Shown here piece after piece: positions 24,601 through 36,859 of a stretch of 64,000 bases of DNA. Each line of letters begins with the position of its first letter. Position 1 is the stretch's first letter. The stretch comes from Blasia pusilla (lineage: Eukaryota; Marchantiophyta; Marchantiopsida; Blasiales): positions 5,766,001-5,830,000 of the forward strand of contig CM114271.1 in assembly GCA_050084515.1 (NCBI GenBank), in the 5' to 3' direction. The notes under the pieces were generated by a model that saw only the letters and a program-made list of their open reading frames with translations, made no database searches and was not told where the DNA came from. Made by a program: the position numbers and the translations under genes.

Positions 24601-27600
24601 TACCGCAACATAGCAACCTTTCACGATTTTCCCAGACTGATTGCTCCTTCTCCTGCATAGCTTTGGTGCTTATCCCAGTTTTGGAGAAGCTCAACAAGTC
24701 TTACATTGGTGACAATATAAGTCTTGTCGAGCTTCTCCAAAATTTCCTTCTTAGTGTTTTTGGGCAGATTGTGGCACTCACAAAGCCGTTCCTGGCAGTC
24801 AAGGCACCAGTATTTTTCCCTGGCAGCAGTGGTATCCTCATATGCTCCAAAAGCTCTTGAAGCAAAGGTGATGAAGGTCATCATCACGGATGACCCTCGA
24901 GGTTATCCTTGATGAAGAATTTGATCAGAGTTTTGATAGCATGAATCTCCATTGGGACCTCTCCAAACTCAGCCAGCAGCAGGTCATGAGCAGTTGTTCT
25001 CCTAATTCCCAGATTAAGAGTTCCTGGTGAGCATCCAGTCCCTTGGGCCCCAGATTTCAGAAGCATACAGAATGGCTGGGATGACGAGGGCTTTGGGGGT
25101 GTGTGTGTGTGTCACATTTCCATTCTCGTGCAATTTGATTCCAGGAGGTGAAGATATCTCAAACCTGCATTAGATTTCTGTTACTGCCGCTGGTTGTTTG
25201 ACGGTTCTAGTTTAGAGCCTTACCTCTAGCTGGATGTACTGACCCACAATCTCTATAATTTCCCTTCTCAATATGTAAAGGGGTGTAACCACTTTGGTGC
25301 TGGGAGTTCAAAACCAAAGATTAGTATTCTGTTTTTTGCAGATTGACTTCCATTTCTGATCTATTGCAGAATCCCCATCTGTAGTGAAATCAAATGTAGT
25401 TGGAGACTATGTGCTGTTTTGGACATGAAAATAATGTCATTTGAGAAAAACAGCAGTTGTATCAAACAACATGCGAGTTCAAGTGGATTACCATCGACCT
25501 CAAAGAGTACTTCCTCCAATTCATCTATGTAAAGCCCAAATAATGAAGGTGAAGTGGGGAGTTCTGTTTCACTCGGATATTGGAAGACGCTTTATCTGAG
25601 TAACAATGATATCAGTGGTGATCTTTGCCGACTCCTTGGCATAGAACATTTTGATTGAAGTCAACAAAAAGAGCAAACAGTTTATTTGGGCTTGTAATTA
25701 TTGATGGTGTTGGAGGTTTCTTCAATGAGTACCCAAAATGCGAGAACGCGGTCGAGGGTGGTGTGTGATCTCCAGAAACCAGCCTGCCCTCGAGGCTGGG
25801 CATTAATCTTATCAACAGTAGTCCATACTGGTTAACCATGAGTAAACTCACCATAATAGTTCTGTAGTTGGAGGTCACCGTCTTTGGTCTGTTCTTGAAG
25901 AATGGGCAAATAGAATTTATTGTCCATTCATCTGCAGTTGGCGCAGGAAACCCTGTTGAACTGCAGTATTAAACATTTTGGCGAGTTTTGGAGCAGTAGC
26001 CTCATTTACTAATTTGAGCATCTGAGCCTAGAATTGGAGGTCATCCTAAGGTGAATTGTGTAACCTTCGGATGCTTTACGTGACTACCACTGGGGTGACG
26101 AGATCCGGCAGGTCCTTGTCCCCATCCAGCCATGGATTGGACAAAAAGCAGTCTTAGAATTGTAAATCTGGCAACCATAGGTGGTCCATACCTGAAGATC
26201 TTGGGGAAGGATGTTGTGTTCCTTTTCCGGAATATTCCCCAGAAGCTGGCTGAGTCGTATTCAATTTCCCTGCATATTCTTAGATTTTTTTTTCAGCAAT
26301 GTACACGGGTTTCTTCCTATGCAACATTCACTTGTATGTGCCTTGCAGCTGTTTAGTGTATAGATTGTTGTTCGGCCCTCATGGAGTGGTTGGGTTCTAT
26401 ATGCACCAACTTACATTCATTGTCAGACGATGGCTTTGAGATGAGTGTGCAGGTTGGAGCAGTCTGTTTGCCTCCATTTAACTGGAATGGGAAGACTTTT
26501 CTGTAACAGTCATGTTGAACGTCACTCAAATGTGTGGTGTTCATAGTTGATGAGCAGTTTCTGAGTGCATCAGTGACCATTATACTAAGTTTGTCTGCTT
26601 TCCCCCACAGTTAAGTGTAATAAGAGAGTGATAGAGAGAGTTGCAGTGGACTTGTGGGACAGTAGATGAGAGGAGAAGTGGCCATATATCTTGAGACATT
26701 AATGTTGAAGAGTTTTATGCTGCAGGACGACATCACCCCTTCCTGACACTGGACAATGGCTGTTCCTGTACTTGAACGAAAAGCTTCCAGAAAGGGTTGT
26801 TGAATTCTTGCGAGCACCATTGGTTGGTCTCCATCACTACCTGATATTGATCCTCATGCTAGGATTTTCTACACTCTTTGGATGCGTCAAGGCTCCCGGG
26901 TTGGGCATTGGAGCAAGATACATGGTTTCTATGGGAATCGGCAGGCTATTGCGTGTAATAACCTTTGTTCCCACAATTCTTCCATCAGCACGACCATGGT
27001 GTGCACATGCCCGCTTCCGCACTGCCAATCATCCACACCCATGGGCTCAAAAGTACTTCACCCCTTATGCAAGTGATCCTGAAGCAATACGGAAGCTCAT
27101 TCGAACTGATGAAGCTTTTGGTGAGACATCAAAGATCAGAGTGCTCTAGGACTTTCTGCTTTCATTCTTACCCCACCCTACCTGGCTGCAGATTGACTTG
27201 GATGGTTTTGTGTTGTTGATGTTATTTCTCAATTGTGAGGATGTAAGACAGTTCAGCCTGCCTTCATGATGCAAATGAATCAGATTCAAGTCTGACTGTA
27301 GCTGAAAGGTAAAACCTGTAAATTAGTGATGGGTATGGTTGGCCTATTAGCAGAAGTTATGCTGTCCTTGATTTGCTCACTGTTGTCACTTTTATTTGGG
27401 CATGCCGCAGCTCCTGTAGGTACGTTTCCGCCTGAATTTATTCCAAACTGGGGCTACATGCAGTTCCTGGTCAACATTCTGAGGCCTCCGGATCCTGAAG
27501 CTTATCCCGAATTCAAAGGAGAATCCTGGTTCACTACCCTGAAGAGAGCTGGAGGAGGTTGCAATGATCTGATTTTCAGTGGACACATCTTGGTTTCAGT

Positions 27601-28843
27601 TTTGACAGCCATGGCATGGACGGTAGGTTGGCACCTCACGCTTGTTTCTTATTGCAGAATTTGGTTCAATGCTTGAGACAGATTCTTGTGCATGTGATAA
27701 AGGGGGCAGTCAAATAAGACTGAGATCTGACCATAAACACATTGACGCAAAATTGATCATACTGACACTCTTAGGATACAAATTACATTTTCTGGGTCCT
27801 AAGATCTAGATCACAAGCTCTAAATGAGAGTAAAAGTAGCCAGGTAGTCAAAAGATGGCAGATGTTCCATTCAAATGCATATTCAAAAGCCTAGGGTCCT
27901 GCACACAGCAGAGGAAACTGGGTCTGGGTTGAGGAGGAGTCTAAGGCTTACATTGAATGACAATTTCAGTATTCTATATCTCAAAGGCAAGCTGTATCCT
28001 AAGAGTGTCAGTATGATCTATTTTGGGTAGGTGTATCTGTGGTCAGTAGCTAACTGAGTTTGTAGAATTATGTTTATTCCATTGGATATTTTATTTGTTG
28101 ATACCACAGTTTGTTGACGAGTTTTTTTGTTCTTTTGGAGATTCTATTTCTTGGGGAAGTCGAAGTCCTTGTTTCATTCGGATCACCTTTGGCCTATTTT
28201 TATTGGTCTCTCTAAGACAGTTCTTTGAGAGATTTCTTCCTAGACCCTTTTGTGTCAAGAGAGCCTTTTTCTCGATTTGTTTAGTGGGTGTGGGAGAAGG
28301 TCAGGTAGTCAAATTTTAGTTCAAGCATTGTACGAGTCTCCATAGATAACTGCACACACGAATGTGATTGTCAGAGGTTCTACTATGTCTGGGTTTAACT
28401 AAAAATATGGTCACTATTTTTACTCATCTTTTATCTGGATCAAATTGCAGGAGGCATACCCAGGTTGGACCTCTGGTTTCATATGGTTTCTCGTTTTTCA
28501 TTCTGCCCAAAGGGAGATCAGAGAGAGGCACCACTACAGTGTGGATGTGACTTCTGGGCTCTACATGGGAGTTTTAATTTGGTGGTTGACAAGCTTTGTG
28601 TGGTCCAAATATGATGAACGGAAGGCAATGAGAACTAAGCTGATGATGCAAAGGGAAGACGCATTAATAAAAGCTGCCAAGGATGGGGATCTAGAAGAGA
28701 TCCGAACAATATTGAATGAGGTTGAGAATGTTGGGCATGAGAATTTACGTTTGAAGTTATCAGACAGCATTATTGCAGCTAGTATACTTACTTTAACATT
28801 AGCCATGTGCTTGTTAGCTTTTGTGTGGACCGAGAATGGTTGA
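21664..28843 (+). CDS. Sphingomyelin-synthase-like PAP2-superfamily membrane protein (4 exons, 436 aa)
   Basis: Exons are 21664-21983, 26726-27120, 27420-27622 and 28451-28843; phases join cleanly (2, 1, 0) with donors gtatgc, gtgaga, gtaggt and AG acceptors. It resembles the plant 'sphingomyelin synthetase family' proteins (about 420 aa), distinct from shorter plant IPC synthases. Seen: hydrophobic segments near residues 20-35, 47-65, 74-100, 138-160, 295-325, 340-360 and a C-terminal one at 412-432; core LPDTGQW (113-119), VKAPGLGIGARYM, ILPSARPWC, then C2 motif FSGH with His294 and C3 motif RHHYSVD with His334 and Asp338. These His/His/Asp residues form the family's catalytic triad for phospho-headgroup transfer or hydrolysis at membranes. 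A cytosolic basic/charged tail (KYDERKAMRTKLMMQRED) precedes the last helix. Substrate unknown. No stop or frameshift; I judge it functional. Introns are 4742, 299 and 828 nt and hold transposon pieces. Confidence 0.92.
22350..24480 (-). mobile_element. LINE-derived fragments in intron 1 (copy 1 and repeated flanks)
   Basis: On minus, about 23690-23550 reads FEVWGPHSNKWSKG..PQKLF, the C-terminal EVWGP block after the reverse transcriptase of non-LTR elements. Then 23493-23296 reads MAIITFAAINLGSSMDSTP, parallel to the second LINE copy downstream. A flank phrase near gagactgtactcattaag recurs at about 22504, 22812 and 24090, and tcattgtcc..gggacccaatggg recurs at 22360 and 24200. The intron therefore holds at least two or three overlapping fragments of one family. 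All are broken, and they lie antisense to the host gene. Confidence 0.5.
24500..25990 (-). pseudogene. Non-LTR (LINE) reverse transcriptase, degenerate, in intron 1
   Basis: Minus frames in order: 25878-25612 has NYRTIMVSLLMVNQYG and LFALFVDFNQNV, the RT fingers/palm start (family: NYR.I.V...M.KLYG, and F.CFVDF.KAFD). Then about 25555-25300 has LFGLYIDELEEVL, FFSNDIIFMS (the YADD box changed to FSND) and SLQLHLISLQ. Then 25066-24884 has an EIWGP-like block and TAHDLLLAEFGEVPMEIHAI. Finally 24887-24621 has a cysteine cluster, CLDCQERLCECH. Stops and frameshifts occur throughout and the catalytic Asp pair is lost. Its antisense orientation in a long intron probably lets it be spliced out harmlessly. 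Confidence 0.65.
27727..28046. mobile_element. MITE-like element in intron 3
   Basis: About 320 bp are bounded by inverted repeats of roughly 54 bp. The inner 26 bases (27755-27780 and 27993-28018) are perfectly complementary, and the outer parts (starting ctgacca at 27727, ending tggtcag at 28046) match imperfectly. No ORF lies inside. Size, terminal repeats and intronic position fit a miniature inverted-repeat transposable element. A target-site duplication is not obvious, so the superfamily is open. It leaves both splice sites of intron 3 intact. Confidence 0.6.
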
Positions 28844-29790
28844 GAATCTCAACATTATCCTTGGGTGAAAGTTTCATACTATTTAAATTTTAACTCACTG
28901 GAATTCTCAGCAGCTCGCCTCTACCCCACTGGAATAACGTTCTTTGCTGCATGTTCAAGGTATTGCTCATGTCATAGAGGTGGCAGAGGTACTTACAATG
29001 TGGGCTGCTTGTCCCTTGTCCTATCTTGCAAGAGTCTAATTGAAGGATGGGATTCATCTTCATATCTATCCTCATGCATCATATTTAGATGGGATCCATA
29101 GTTCCCACAAGCCACTGATGAAAGCTGCATAAATGGTGCAAAAGATGGACACACATGGCTCATAGGTGAAGATTTGCATGTAATCACTATGGGACCCAAC
29201 CGTCAATTGGTGGTTCAGGTTGCAGTGAGGTGTTGCCATGGCTGGAACGATATCGTGGCCGGTTTGAAGATCCTTATCGACAGAGTACAGGTAACATAGT
29301 ATCTGTTTGTGTGGAGCAAGTACCCCCACGGTAATGCAACAGTTTCTTGGCCTGGAAAAATCTCTGACAGGATCTGCTAGCTTTAAGGGAAGCCTTTCCG
29401 TGGATCTAGAAAGTTGAGTCTGTTACACCATTGCATAATGTAACGCAAACTTGAGAGCAAATGTAGTCTTTAAGTTGTTGAAAGGCTTCCATGTTGGGGA
29501 AGGTATTGTTGTTGTTATTGGGCTCCCAAGAGTGGGTGATTTCTATTTAGAGCTGCACTACCTTGTGGTTGAAACCTCAAGCATCATGATACTCTCCACT
29601 AGCCAGTCTTTGAAAGCCTAGGTTGCCTCATTGACATGAATGTTTGGTAGATCTAGTATCTTGTATAAGAGTTTCCAGGTTGGAACTTGAAAGGTAAAAC
29701 AGTCCATCCTCAAATTCACCTTTCCTTGAATAGAGCACATACTTTGTATTCCTGAGTTACGAAGGGATTGAGATGTTCATAGTTTAGTCA
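28844..29790. other. 3' flank of the PAP2/SMS-like gene
   Basis: This stretch contains the presumed 3' untranslated region and beyond. I found no canonical AATAAA close to the stop. Short frames on both strands (28865-29101 +, 29072-29329 -) show no domain. Minus-strand text around 29500-29300 (EAFQQLKDYICSQ) faintly resembles retrotransposon pol but is too short to call. Confidence 0.35.
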
Positions 29791-29794
29791 CTTG

Positions 29795-29836
29795 AGGTTT
29801 GTGTGTAGATTGTCTCGACAATCTACACACAAACCT
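29795..29836. repeat. Perfect 20-bp palindrome
   Basis: Bases 29795-29814 (aggtttgtgtgtagattgtc) are the exact reverse complement of 29817-29836, with only two bases between. It could fold as a hairpin or cruciform. There is no T-run or coding context to suggest a terminator. A template-switch inverted duplication is the simplest origin. Confidence 0.75.
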
Positions 29837-32800
29837 AGAGATTTAGGTATGCTCAATACTCTTATGACTCTTAATTTCTTGATAATTTTTGGGTCCACCA
29901 ATAACCATCAATTTCTTTTTTTGGGAAAATTTATATTATTATGGGAGAAGCGCCTTTTTGATTTGCAAACACTTCTTTGTTTGATACGTGGCAATTGGAC
30001 AACAAGAAAATGTCACATGTTACGGGCAATAAGAAAAAAAAATTGAACTCATGTGCAACATCATTAATCTCTTCCCTTCAAAGTTTACACACGGTCTTTT
30101 CAAACACTTTTTTATTTTGCATGCTTTCTATGAGCAACTTATTAGTTTCATCTGATTTTCCTTCATCATAAGTACTTCAATCCTTCATTTGGACATAAAA
30201 AAAATTATGTTGTGCTTTGTTTTTGGATGTAAATCTATTTTTTTGGTGCTTGGTTCAAATTCGCCGTTTAAAGAACAAGTTATGATATGAGATTTATTCG
30301 TTCATGTACAGCATGTCTTTATTCTCTTCTTATTTCAATGTCATCTCACTAAATCACGTTTTTATTGAAGGTCGCGTCAATTCACATCCTCTTTTCTACC
30401 AACAAGACTAATTCCCCTTTCTTACTCAGCCAGGTTTGAGTTATCTCATCCCTTGGATCCATGATATATTTTCTCTCTAATTTAGAAATGTCTTATCTTT
30501 GCTGATTGTGGTTCAAATTCTTAGGATTTTCTTCATTCATCACTAATTCATTCAACCCTAACCTTGGTAGCAAGGGTTAGAATATGGATACATAATGTCA
30601 TAATTCTCACACGCGAGATCATCGAAAATGAAAAGATAAAGATGAAGAAACACAAAGGAAAAGTCTATTCTAAAATCCATTGGCCACATGATGTATTATG
30701 CGATTCTAGTGTTTTGTGTTTTATAAGAGTAGGGGTAAACAATATAATGAAAAGAAAAGAAGGAAAACATGTATTCTATTAATTGGATACATTCAAAAAT
30801 TTGGAGTGTCTTACTTTAATGGCATTATTTGAAGAAAATATATATCATAATGAAAGAGAGTGGCAAGATAAGCCAAATAATATAAGATTACCCAATTTTG
30901 CTTTTCCTTGTTTGCTTGCCCTCATTCCATAAGTTTGTTAACAAATGTTGGTCCCTTTCAAAACCAATGTACAACCTTTGTGACTCGTGGAGAAGAGAGT
31001 AACTAACATATACGTGCAATAGGACACGTGGATAGCCTAGATGGCCCGGAAAAAAAATGTCGAGCACTTGTAGAGGCCATAAAGAGAAGAAAAAACAATT
31101 CGTGGTAAGCTTTGGTTCCTAATCCTTTCACATTCCTTCCTCTACAAGATTACCATTCCCGTGAATTAACATGCTCAATAACTATGGGTCCAAACCGTTA
31201 ACATTAACACACATAACTTTACAAGACCATCCATCGAATCCCATCACAACTATTGATGACAAGAACTCTAAATTGGAGAAAATAGCTACTGCATACATTA
31301 AAGGAAGATCTACCAAATCGAATTATTTGGTTTCCTATTGAAAAGGAAATCCCCATTTATTTTTCCAAGCTCCTAGTTTATCCTATCCTTTCTCTTACTA
31401 GCATGAAAATAAAACAAGATATACCAAATATAGGAAAACCTAAGGGTGAAAAAGAAGAATAAACACCCATTAAATTTTCCCCTTGTACCTTCTCTAATAC
31501 CTTCTTTTGCCGAACAAATAAATCTACGAAGATCGACAAAATCTAGGAATCTTAAGGTGAGGAGGAAAAAGAAAATAAATAAATAAAGCAAGCTCCATGT
31601 ATTTTTCTCATGCTTTTAGTTTATCTAAGACCTCCTCTCTTACCCCGTAAATATAGAAAATATATGTTGTTGATGATTGGGAGTATACATATGGGGAGAT
31701 GGAATGGTCCTCCTCCCATTCTCAAACGCTTTGCAAAGCCACAAATTTATAGACTAGAATTCACTCTAAAACATAGAGAGATTGCATTCTTTATCAAGAG
31801 TTTAATCGCTTATATTTGAAGATCTCTCTCTTATTTAGGGTATTACCCATGTGCCTGTGGTGATATCTTTGGATGGATTTAAGTGGTCCATTGCTCCTGA
31901 AAATATTTATGATTATCCATCACTTCCCCTTTAAATTATAGGGATAGCACAACATGTAATTTATGGGGCCATAACCTCTTAACCTCTACCCCTAATACCA
32001 AGTAAGCTAATGCATTGGCATTTAATGATAGTGATTATTGTTAGATACAAGCCAATGTCCGAGGAGAACTCGGGTTACATGTTGACTCATGGTAGAAATT
32101 TAAAATTTCCATTTTTCTTTTTGAATCGTCAATAAAAAAATAGACTTAAGTCAAGGGTTCCCTTTGTCCTTTGTATGAAACAACTAGCCAAAATTAAGCA
32201 GACCTAATTTTCTTTTGCCATATACATATCAGAAAATGATTGGTTCTAGGAAGAAAAACTACTTGACACAAGCGTTGTTGGTAAAAGCCAATTCTATCAT
32301 TATATGTTAAGTTAGAAGAAGAGAAGAAGAAGAAGAAGAAAGGCCACAATGAAATATGAACGCATTTTGCTACATACACATTACTACACAACATTCATCA
32401 TTTTCACCTACATACATAAATATAAATTATCACATAATGTATCATATCCATATATACATCATGACATGAAGAGGTCATCCGATAAAAATCAAATGGGAAA
32501 CACATTGCTCTTCAATAACACTAAATAATCATAAACTCAAACTCATCATGAATATAAGGGAATCCATGTTTAATGCATGTCAAAAGCACTCAGCCCTAAC
32601 CTATACTTGAAAGGTTTACCTGTAGAGAGATAAACCCCTCCAAGACTCCCCTTGGGATATATCTATCTCCAAACCCCAATGATCCAAGAAGATGACATAT
32701 GCATACATGTCACCTCAAACTGCTAAACAGGTTCCCAACTAATCAAGAGCCTCCAAGAAGGTTCCAAGAAACTCCCCAAAGGATGATATGCACACACATG

Positions 32801-33100
32801 TTACCAAAGGAGGCCATAAGGTCATTCCTAGCCTCTCTACAATGTCCACACCTAACTACACATATAGCCTACTAAGGCATATTATCTACTTTAGCTCGAC
32901 TACAACGAAAGTTATCATGCACATATATATTGTTGCACAACATACATCACTATTACATGAAATATAACAAATCACATCCATATGTTACCATCATATAAAG
33001 AGACCACCCAATTGCCCTCCAAGCTAGTTGTTGGGTCTCTTTAACCCCAAATAGCCAAAAAAAAATTTGAGAGTAACATGCACCTTTTTTTCCTAAGATC
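29837..33100. other. AT-rich region without recognisable gene
   Basis: Roughly 3.2 kb with only short frames (longest about 84 codons) and no domain I recognise on either strand. Homopolymer runs are common, for example ggaaaaaaaatg near 31050 and a purine-rich agaagaagaag tract near 32310-32340. It is probably decayed repeat sequence. Confidence 0.4.
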
Positions 33101-33129
33101 AAAAGGCCATGTGTCTCAATGGACACTGA

Positions 33130-35420
33130 ATATTTATAACACACAATATGTACAAAATCGACGAGGAACTCCATCTGTGCACTCCTGAAAAATTGAACTA
33201 AATACATGCCTTACCTCATGTCCCAATGTTTTTGTCTCTATGGATGGATTGTTATCTGCATCCTCAGCCAAGTCTTCACCAATCACTCTAGACTCAATAG
33301 AGGCAGGTGCATCACTTTCCCACGCATCAAGACTATTGAAATCCCTTGGCATTGGATCATCAACTTCTGTTTCATCAACACTAGACTCCTCGGGTGTTCT
33401 ATGAAATCCTCAAAGTTATCACATGCAATTGCCTCATTTATAACAGTACAATCAGGCAATGTCTCTGCCTCCACATCTCATGGATGTAACCACAATTGCC
33501 TCTCACATGTAGGCAAAAAGGATCTAGGATTCAACCTGATCATTATTCATTTGGCTTCATCCAAACCCTTTTTAAGGGCATCAACTACCAGCTCATTAGT
33601 ATGAATCAATGAATAGTCAAACAAGTTGGGAGAACCTTCTCCTACACCTAACGGATGGAGTGTTTCCCACACATGATCTTGCTTTGGATGAGACTGGGAA
33701 ATCTTTAATCCTTCTAGTCCAAATTCCAAGCCATCTAATCTATTCAATCCCATTGCACTATCCAACAAAGACCAAAATCATAGTTGAATTCATGGGCGCT
33801 CATTCCACCTATCTTGCTGAAGAAGATCTCACAACAGTCAGATCCTAGGAGATGAAATGGAACTTGCAAGTATGGATACTTGTCACGGAATGCACACATT
33901 AGTAATAAAATAAATGCCAAGACATGTTGATATCATGGAAAGCTTGCACTGATATCATGTTTTTTTCTCTCATAGATCCTACACTCCCTCTCACAGAATG
34001 ATCACCATATCTTAGCTAAAGTCTTCATAGTCAAAAGAACCATCACACTTTAGATGCCAAAACTACACGACTCCTCAAGTCATGCTTACATGAGAAAAAA
34101 ATATCAATGTAATCACCACAAACCTCCAAGTATAGTTGGGTCCCTAGTTTCTGTCATGACGAACATCCATTCTCTCAAACATATCTTACAAACAAGCTTG
34201 CACTCTCTTTGAAGACAATTCGTTGAGGCCCAACCCAATTTTTCCTGTCAGTCCTATTCACATCATCCCACGTCAAGCCATGCTCATGAACTTTGTAGTG
34301 GTTATAGACATTTGTCACATATGATAGAGATGCATGTTGATCTCCAAGGACACAAGTAGTTGAGCATCTATCCAATGGATTAATTTCCTTCTTTCCATTG
34401 TGAGGTGCATCCTGGTCTCCAAAGCCATAGAGATCACCATTAGGAAGAACATAGATAGAAAACTGCCATCCTTCCTATCCCACGTTGTACCTTGGTGCAG
34501 TAGAGTTGACACCCCTAAAATCCTCGATCATTAGTTTTCTCCGACGGGCATCCGCGTCACTGGCATGTCCCAATAAAGGCCCGATATGAGCTTGACAATA
34601 CTCATCCCACATTGTTGTCAACATCATCCAATATTGTATCAGCCACTTTGCAGTGAACTTGTTACAAGTGGCAGTAACACAGATGGTCAATTTAGGCATA
34701 AACTCATGAAAAGGATTTACAATGATAACTCTAGCATACATGCCTTCAAAATAACCCTAGAAAGTACTTACAATCTTGTGGTAGCCCTCATCACTCTCCC
34801 GACCAATGCTTCCATTCCATATGAACACATGTGTGCCTCTTTGGGCCCGCAAAAACCAATCAGGGTATCATACTTGGCCTCCCATCTATCACACATGACT
34901 CTACAATGTTAGGTTATATTCACAAGGAACAAATCATTAAGTGTCTAATGATTTGTAGTACACAATATCAAACACTCACCTAGGCCTCTCCTTAATCCTT
35001 GTTTCGTCCTCTCCAAACATTACATGGACATCTCCTTCAATTCCAAGAGTATGCTTTGATGTTGACAAAATTCTGCCAACCTCCATGAATATCTCTTTGC
35101 GCAATCCAGCTCTGAAGGGTGGTAACTTGGCTGTGTCATGCTTCAATGTTTCAAGACTTAGACCACCTAAGTTCTTCTGGAAGCAGTGGGCCACTTGCCT
35201 ACCGCCAAATTGTAGCATTGCTTGGGCTATGGTTATGGTTCTCTTACTGTACCTAAATCCCTTTGCAGCCTTGGTTAGATTTCTAGCTACATCTATCATG
35301 AAATCCCATAACCCTTCTTTGGCACCAAATGCTCCAGTCCTATGCCCATTCATTATATTTTTAAGGAACAATCTAAGATCCTTACTATATGTAGCTACTC
35401 CTCTAGCTTCCTCCCCCTAG
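33130..35420 (-). pseudogene. Transposase-like region, unrecognised family
   Basis: The minus strand reads, with frameshifts: DLRLFLKNIMNGHRTGAFG, GLSLETLKHDTAKLPPF, VMFGEDETRIKERPRW (35371-34976), DTLIGFCGPKEAHMC (about 34870), VIIVNPFHEFMPKL, IGPLIGHASDADARRRKLM (34741-34475), LYGFGDQDAPHNGKKEINPL, VHEHGLTWDDVNRTDRKNW (34430-34210), and a tail HPLGVGEGSPNLFDYSL (33700). I associate this order (acidic EDET, SDxDARRRKL, DQD.HNGKK..NPLD, DRxNW) with uncharacterised eukaryotic transposase-like proteins. That is memory only, with no named family. The conserved acidic residues could be a DDD/E catalytic set. Stops and frameshifts make it inactive. Confidence 0.5.
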
Positions 35421-35463
35421 TACTCAACGTAGCTACTTTGGCAGCTTACTGAGACCGAAGCCA

Positions 35464-36495
35464 TCATTGTTGTCTGAATTTGGAAGTCAAATTCCCAACG
35501 TGCTTTTTGTGCTCTATCTTGGTAAGATGGTCCAACCGTATTCCACCACTTGTATCTCTGGCTCCTCTTGTATCTCTGACTCTACACCTGATTTTAAATA
35601 GGTATGACATATTGGAATATTGAGGATCTCTGAGAGACAGTGTCACAAAAAACACCTTCGTGTCATCCCCAACATCCTCATTCAGTTGGGTGACAATATC
35701 TAGTCCTCTAGAGATGGCCTCACCATGATCAAATTGAGGTCTGTGAACATCACTAGGCTCCATCAATGATGCAGGAAATTTTCTTCTCTTACAGAAGCTA
35801 TCCTTGTGTTTCGGGTTAACTAAATGCTTTGTCCTAAAATTGATTAAGCAATTTGCAATAGCTTTCACATTCAGGGAGTTCTCTGCGTTCCCATAGTTCA
35901 CTCTACACTCCAAACACTCTAGATGTCCTCTGAAATATGTTCCATCATCCCATGTCCTCACCCTCCAATTGTGGTCCTTGTATCCATTCTTCTCAATCCA
36001 CTTCCCTAATCTCATGAACTCATCATTCCAGTATTTGGCAGCTTGCTCTGCCATCAACACTGATTCAAATCAGGCCCGAACAAGACATTGGTTTGAGACA
36101 TCAACCAAACTCAGTAGATGTGCCTCGGTTTCATATATATGGTTCTCAGACACAGGAGATGAACCCGCTACAATCTCAAAGACAATCGATATTGTGGCTC
36201 TAGAAGACTGGGAGGACATTTGCGTTGTCCTCCCACAAGGGCCCACAGGTAACTGTGGAATGACACCTACTATTCCATCCAATTCCACCAGCAGAATTAC
36301 CTTCTCTGCATTCCGATGCGTTCTACCAAGGAGTCTAAAGTCCCAAAAATCAAAATCCACAATTCCAAAATATTTCAGATGCATGTCTGCTAGAAATTGC
36401 CCATCTATGTAACCTAAAATATAAATTGGCCCATCATTTTGTGCTTCATCCCTCTTTTCAACCAATCTGATACTACCTCTATTAGAGGTCAACAT
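35464..36495 (-). pseudogene. Middle region of the composite element, possible C2H2-type finger
   Basis: About 340 codons in a single frame are interrupted only by TGA at about 36070, which could derive from CGA. N-terminal part: GPIYILGYIDGQFLADMH, then WDFRLLGRTHRNAEKVILLV. C-terminal part: KYWNDEFMRLGKWIEKNG and HLECLECRVNYGN..NFRTKHLVNPKHKDSF. There C-x2-C followed by H-x6-H could bind zinc. I do not recognise a named family. Length and openness are unusual for this otherwise decayed region and suggest relatively recent coding constraint. Confidence 0.45.
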
Positions 36496-36859
36496 TGGAC
36501 ACTATGGGAATACACTCAAGAACCTATTATACAAGCCATAACAAAGAATACAAAACCATAAATCAGATCCAAAAAAATTCGTATTATCCAATGCCACCTT
36601 ACATTCAATATCAATCAATATTGCATTCTTTGAGACATGTTTCATAATTTTGAACGCCACTCACAAACATTGATATCACCTCCTTAATTTAAGACATTGC
36701 AAATGGACAGATAAAAGAAGAAATATCCTAGAAGGTACTTATTCCAAAATCCAATGGACCAACTTGCTATATGAACTAATGTTAAAGTCTCTATTGCATT
36801 TTTCCAACTACTGGAGTATCTTGGAAGGTACTCCTATTGGGGCTAGTCCCATGGCGAGA

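Noticed and set aside
29072-29520. Possible minus-strand retrotransposon pol (EAFQQLKDYICSQ)
   Set aside because: Only a short resemblance, with no catalytic motif before or after, so it is not enough to call an element.
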